A stretch of 5,662 nucleotides of DNA from contig CANQEA010000085.1 of assembly GCA_947594095.1 (NCBI GenBank), forward strand, positions 1 through 5,662, written 5' to 3'. Numbering within the stretch: the stretch's first letter is position 1; each line of letters starts with the position of its first letter. The position numbers and the translations under genes are program-made. This stretch comes from an uncultured Clostridia bacterium. Lineage in GTDB: Bacteria > Bacillota_A > Clostridia > TANB77 > CAG-508. Below, piece after piece: positions 5,298 through 5,662 of the stretch. The notes below the pieces were generated by a model, which worked only from the letters and a program-made list of their open reading frames with translations, did no database searches and was not told where the DNA came from.

Positions 5298-5662
5298 ATG
5301 TTAAAACAAAAAGATTTAAAAAGAGCTACATTAATTGAAGCATGCATAAATGGAGAATGTACTGTAAAACAAGTTGCTAATGCTTTAGGTCTTTCTGAAC
5401 GTCGTGTAAAACAAATAAAAAAGGAGGTTAAAGAAAACGGCGTTAAATCCATTCAACATGGAAATCGTGGCAGAAAACCTAAAAATACAATATCTGATGA
5501 AACAAGAAAAAAGATATTAGAACTTAGAAGCTCTTACGAATATGAAATATCAAATTTTAAACATTTTCAAGAACTTTTAAAAGAACGTGAAAATATTGAT
5601 ATATCATATTCTGCACTTTACAATATTTTGCATAATGCTGGCATTAAAAGCCCTAAAAAACA
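5298..5662 (+). CDS. ISNCY (IS1202-type) transposase, N-terminal part, cut by window edge
   Basis: The protein would catalyse transposition of the element it lies in. 121 complete codons are visible. Residues 22-43 form a helix-turn-helix (TVKQVANALGLSERRVKQIK) that should bind the element ends. It is followed by HGNRGRKP (54-61), a hallmark linker of IS1202/ISNCY transposases, then NFKHFQELL (86-94), ENIDISYSALYNIL (98-111) and GIKSPKK (115-121), which matches the region leading into the DDE catalytic core. The DDE residues themselves are beyond the right edge, so activity cannot be judged. The start is supported by AAGGTGG 8 bases upstream. It uses CGT for arginine four times, alongside AGA, while the operon mostly uses AGA, a mild hint of foreign origin. 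It is divergent from rpmE. Confidence 0.85.
   Translation, partial: MLKQKDLKRATLIEACINGECTVKQVANALGLSERRVKQIKKEVKENGVKSIQHGNRGRKPKNTISDETRKKILELRSSYEYEISNFKHFQELLKERENIDISYSALYNILHNAGIKSPKK

Larger units (their letters stand above)
5169..5662 (+). mobile_element. Left part of an IS1202/ISNCY-type insertion sequence
   Basis: The transposase at 5298 shows that an insertion sequence begins here and runs past the right edge. Its left end is not proven. TGTCAATTTTTCTAC at 5169-5183 is a plausible terminal repeat because it starts with TG and follows a run of unrelated AT-rich DNA. The right end and any target duplication lie outside the window. Confidence 0.4.

Noticed and set aside
5213..5452. 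79-residue minus-strand frame opposite the transposase
   Set aside because: The plus strand encodes a recognisable transposase with a good ribosome binding site over the same bases.

Overview
The window comes from an AT-rich, low-GC Gram-positive bacterium, most likely a member of the Clostridia. The reasons are A+T-rich codons (AAA, GAA, ATA, AGA), strong AGGAG-type ribosome binding sites before every gene, and miaB lying upstream of mutS, an arrangement known from Clostridia. All housekeeping genes read on the minus strand. A partial transposase at the right edge reads on the plus strand.

Right to left along the minus strand: rpmE (ribosomal protein L31, zinc-binding form, 4770-4970) has its own extended -10 promoter and ends in a hairpin/U-tract terminator (4709-4757). 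A new promoter (4600-4628) then starts a tightly packed operon: miaB (tRNA methylthiotransferase), a 97-residue helical protein, an 800-residue repeat protein, and mutS (mismatch repair, cut by the left edge). miaB and the 97-residue gene overlap by 4 bases. The next gap is 10 bases and the last is 28 bases, so the four genes are probably one transcript with translational coupling.

The notable part is the pair of unknown genes between miaB and mutS. The 800-residue protein carries 15 tandem two-helix repeats of 32 residues (residues 36-516). They are almost identical except at a few positions, above all the last residue of each repeat, which takes 8 different amino acids in 15 copies between near-invariant neighbours. 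This looks like a modular recognition solenoid, in the manner of PPR, mTERF or TALE proteins. Its 284-residue C-terminal part weakly resembles sigma-70 regions 2 and 4. The small upstream protein has the same kind of mTERF-like helix pattern. My working hypothesis is a nucleic-acid-binding, possibly RNA polymerase-associated, factor with a small partner. The repeat pattern is seen directly; the function is inferred.

The right side (5298-5662 and probably some leader before it) is the start of an IS1202/ISNCY-type insertion sequence, placed upstream of rpmE and pointing away from it.
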